From positions 868,001 to 932,000 of the forward strand of contig CAXXKX010000002.1 of the NCBI GenBank assembly GCA_963676655.2: a stretch of DNA of 64,000 nucleotides, read 5' to 3'. Numbering within the stretch: the first letter of the stretch is position 1; each line of letters opens with the position of its first letter. The notes under the pieces were generated by a model, which was not told where the DNA came from, did no database searches, and was given only the letters and a program-made list of their open reading frames with translations. The position numbers and the translations under genes were made by a program. Source of the DNA: G963676655 sp963676655. GTDB lineage: Bacteria; Verrucomicrobiota; Lentisphaeria; Victivallales; Victivallaceae. Shown piece after piece: positions 62,525 through 64,000 of the stretch.

Positions 62525-63568
62525 ATGTTTAAAATTTTTTTTGCCATATCATTCATTTTGATAAGTTGTTCACTCTATGCCGGAGAAAAAAATTACTGGC
62601 GCGGCGGCTGGGGTGTAGGAAAAGATTACAAGCAGGAAATCGCTACGGCGAAGAAACTGGGTTTTGCCGCATTGATGCAGGGCGGAGATCTGGGTAAATT
62701 AAAAGAACTCTGCAAAGAGGCGGCAAAAGAAAAAATCGGGATTTATTACTGGATCAGTCTCTATCCGCGGAAAAAGGATAAACGATTTCTGCAGGGAATG
62801 AATAAGCAGGACGCTGAAAAAGTTGCCAATATGCGGCGGGATAAAGACCCTTACAAACATGGATATCAGCTCGGGGGAGAGCCGATAAATGAACAGACTA
62901 ATGTTTTCATCCATGACCTTTATTGTTTTCACCGGCCTGAAGTGGTGAAAATGATGCAGGATAAGATACGCAAAGCCTTTGACGCCTGTCCGGAACTTGC
63001 GGGTATCGCCTTTGATTATTTCGGCTATGTTAATTACCGTTGCTGCCGCTGTCCGTATTCGCTCCGGCTTTTTGAGGAATATTACAAAAAACTTCCTCCG
63101 GGGACCGACCGGGAAAAAGCGCTGGATAAATTTTCCCTTGAAAGTCTGGTAGCGTTCAACAACGAACTGGCGGCGTTTGTCCGCAAGCTAAAACCGGGTT
63201 CTAAAATCGTTACTCATATCTACCCGACTTATCTGCCTGACCCGGTTTACGGGAACCGGCTTAACGTTGATTACTGCTGTCAGACGGTCGCGTGGTATTT
63301 TAAACCTTACTGGAAACCGGAAAAGATTGAGAAATATACTAAATTCGTGATCGGTGAAGACAAGAAATACCATTCCGGGGTCAAGGGCATTCCTTTTGTC
63401 GGGATTTACCAGTCTAAACCTGAACTCAGCAAGCCGACGGACGTATTCAAGCGGGAGTTGAAAATAATTAGATCTTGCGGTACGCAGTCGTTCAGCATTT
63501 GCCCGTTCAGGATATTCAATCAAAAACCCGAACTGGGAAAAGTTTTTTTGCAGGAAATGGGAAAATAA
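62525..63568 (+). CDS. Exported TIM-barrel-like protein, possible glycosidase
   Basis: 347 residues. The leader MFKIFFAISFILISC ends with LISC, a good lipobox, but cleavage after SLYAG is also possible. NYWRGGWGVGKDYKQEIATAKKLGF, KIGIYYWISLYP and LAGIAFDYFGYVNYRCCRCPYSLRLFEEYY give the beta-alpha repeats of a hydrolase-like barrel, as in GHL10/DUF4015-type proteins; the DYFGY block could hold catalytic acids. I cannot name the family. A TGTATAAT at 62494-62501 may be a separate -10 box. It lies between two glycyl radical enzyme genes. Confidence 0.6.
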   Translation: MFKIFFAISFILISCSLYAGEKNYWRGGWGVGKDYKQEIATAKKLGFAALMQGGDLGKLKELCKEAAKEKIGIYYWISLYPRKKDKRFLQGMNKQDAEKVANMRRDKDPYKHGYQLGGEPINEQTNVFIHDLYCFHRPEVVKMMQDKIRKAFDACPELAGIAFDYFGYVNYRCCRCPYSLRLFEEYYKKLPPGTDREKALDKFSLESLVAFNNELAAFVRKLKPGSKIVTHIYPTYLPDPVYGNRLNVDYCCQTVAWYFKPYWKPEKIEKYTKFVIGEDKKYHSGVKGIPFVGIYQSKPELSKPTDVFKRELKIIRSCGTQSFSICPFRIFNQKPELGKVFLQEMGK

Positions 63569-63606
63569 ACAATACAATCAAGTAATTTGCAGTATTAAGG
63601 ATTAAC

Positions 63607-64000
63607 ATGATGAATAGCGATTTAAGGGCTGAAACAATCAGAAAAAGAGTTCTGGCGGACCAGGCGAAGTTGCGTGGCTTTAAAGGCAAGGATACCGTGA
63701 TCGAGGCGGAAGTAATGCGTGATTTGACCGGTTTGGAATCACAGCAGTTACGGGCGGGATTGATGAATCGTGGAATTCTCAGCCGTTTGCGGTTCCAGAT
63801 TGACGATTATGAACTGTTGGCAGGGCGTATTCTGCCTTATGAACATACGGATGATGAAATTACCGCCGCAAAAGAATTTTTTGCAAAAATCCCTGGCGCC
63901 TGGGGGCAGTCAGGACATTGCGCGCTTTACTGGGAAGAACTCTTTGAGATCGGCATAGGCGGTCTTATTGACAAAATCAACGGTTTGCTGGCAGACAGTG
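63607..64000 (+). CDS. Glycyl radical enzyme, N-terminal part
   Basis: The frame is open from an ATG with AGGA upstream to the last base of the window: 131 residues seen. YELLAGRILPYEHTDDEITAAKEFF and SGHCALYWEELFEIGIGGLIDKINGLL match the N-terminal region of PFL-like glycyl radical enzymes (the GHxxxxW...GxxGLxxxI block). The catalytic Cys and Gly lie beyond the window. It would be the second such gene in this operon and the third in the window. Confidence 0.75.
   Translation, partial: MMNSDLRAETIRKRVLADQAKLRGFKGKDTVIEAEVMRDLTGLESQQLRAGLMNRGILSRLRFQIDDYELLAGRILPYEHTDDEITAAKEFFAKIPGAWGQSGHCALYWEELFEIGIGGLIDKINGLLADS

Noticed and set aside
54263..64000. Bacterial microcompartment for diol degradation
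   Set aside because: No shell proteins, no encapsulation-type N-terminal extension seen, and no phosphotransacylase or CoA-aldehyde dehydrogenase gene in the window.
1..64000. CRISPR array
   Set aside because: No set of equal-length repeats with unique spacers was seen; the tandem heptamers have no spacers.
1..64000. tRNA or rRNA genes
   Set aside because: No cloverleaf with a T-arm motif and no rRNA-like stretch was noticed in the gaps, though a covariance search was not possible.

Overview
The window looks like a chromosomal segment of a glycan-degrading anaerobe of the Lentisphaerota (Victivallales-like). This rests on content, not on a marker gene. There are five short proteins with the N-terminal FTLIELLVVIAIIAIL prepilin signature and a C-terminal DGH motif, tandem DUF4838 and GH20/GH84-like secreted proteins, LacI- and GntR-type regulators, several glycyl radical enzymes and a rubrerythrin. 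A dTDP-rhamnose route, lysA-dapF (meso-DAP) and a WaaP-like kinase point to a Gram-negative envelope. No rRNA or tRNA gene was seen.

Layout. 1-507: tail of a DUF2961 (GH172-type) protein. 508-998: gene-free, GC-rich and full of palindromes. 1-33 kb: secreted glycan-degradation genes built from a repeated cassette of regulator, then pseudopilin(s), then large exported hydrolase(s), all on the + strand: GntR/pilin/GH84-like (1058-5574); LacI/pilin/GH20/GH39-like/giant protein/phosphoesterase (13100-24349); LacI/pilin/pilin/DUF4838-LamG/DUF4838 lipoprotein (24638-33260). Between them lie a pilin-LamG fusion, a zinc-ribbon membrane protein, a DUF4886 protein, a glycyl radical enzyme (- strand), rubrerythrin and an SMI1/KNR4-like membrane protein. 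The three regulators carry recognisable promoters with overlapping symmetric operators.

33-54 kb: mostly housekeeping. It holds a RAYT-type transposase, recQ, a WaaP-like kinase, a two-domain GNAT, a Phd/VapC toxin-antitoxin pair, a membrane protein, a nucleotide-sugar operon (GHMP kinase, galU, rfbA, rfbC, rfbD), lysA-dapF, a second RAYT, a GYF/RDD membrane protein, a PHP phosphoesterase, and holB/tmk.

54-64 kb: a tight + strand catabolic operon: Fe-alcohol dehydrogenase, class II aldolase, PHP protein, DeoC-like aldolase, FGGY sugar kinase, IclR regulator, glycyl radical enzyme, an exported TIM-barrel-like protein, and the start of another glycyl radical enzyme cut by the window edge. No activating radical-SAM enzyme and no microcompartment shell gene is present.

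Short tandem 7-, 9- and 10-bp repeats sit in at least six intergenic gaps. They resemble the STRR elements known from cyanobacteria. All domain names are from reading the sequences; no searches were run.
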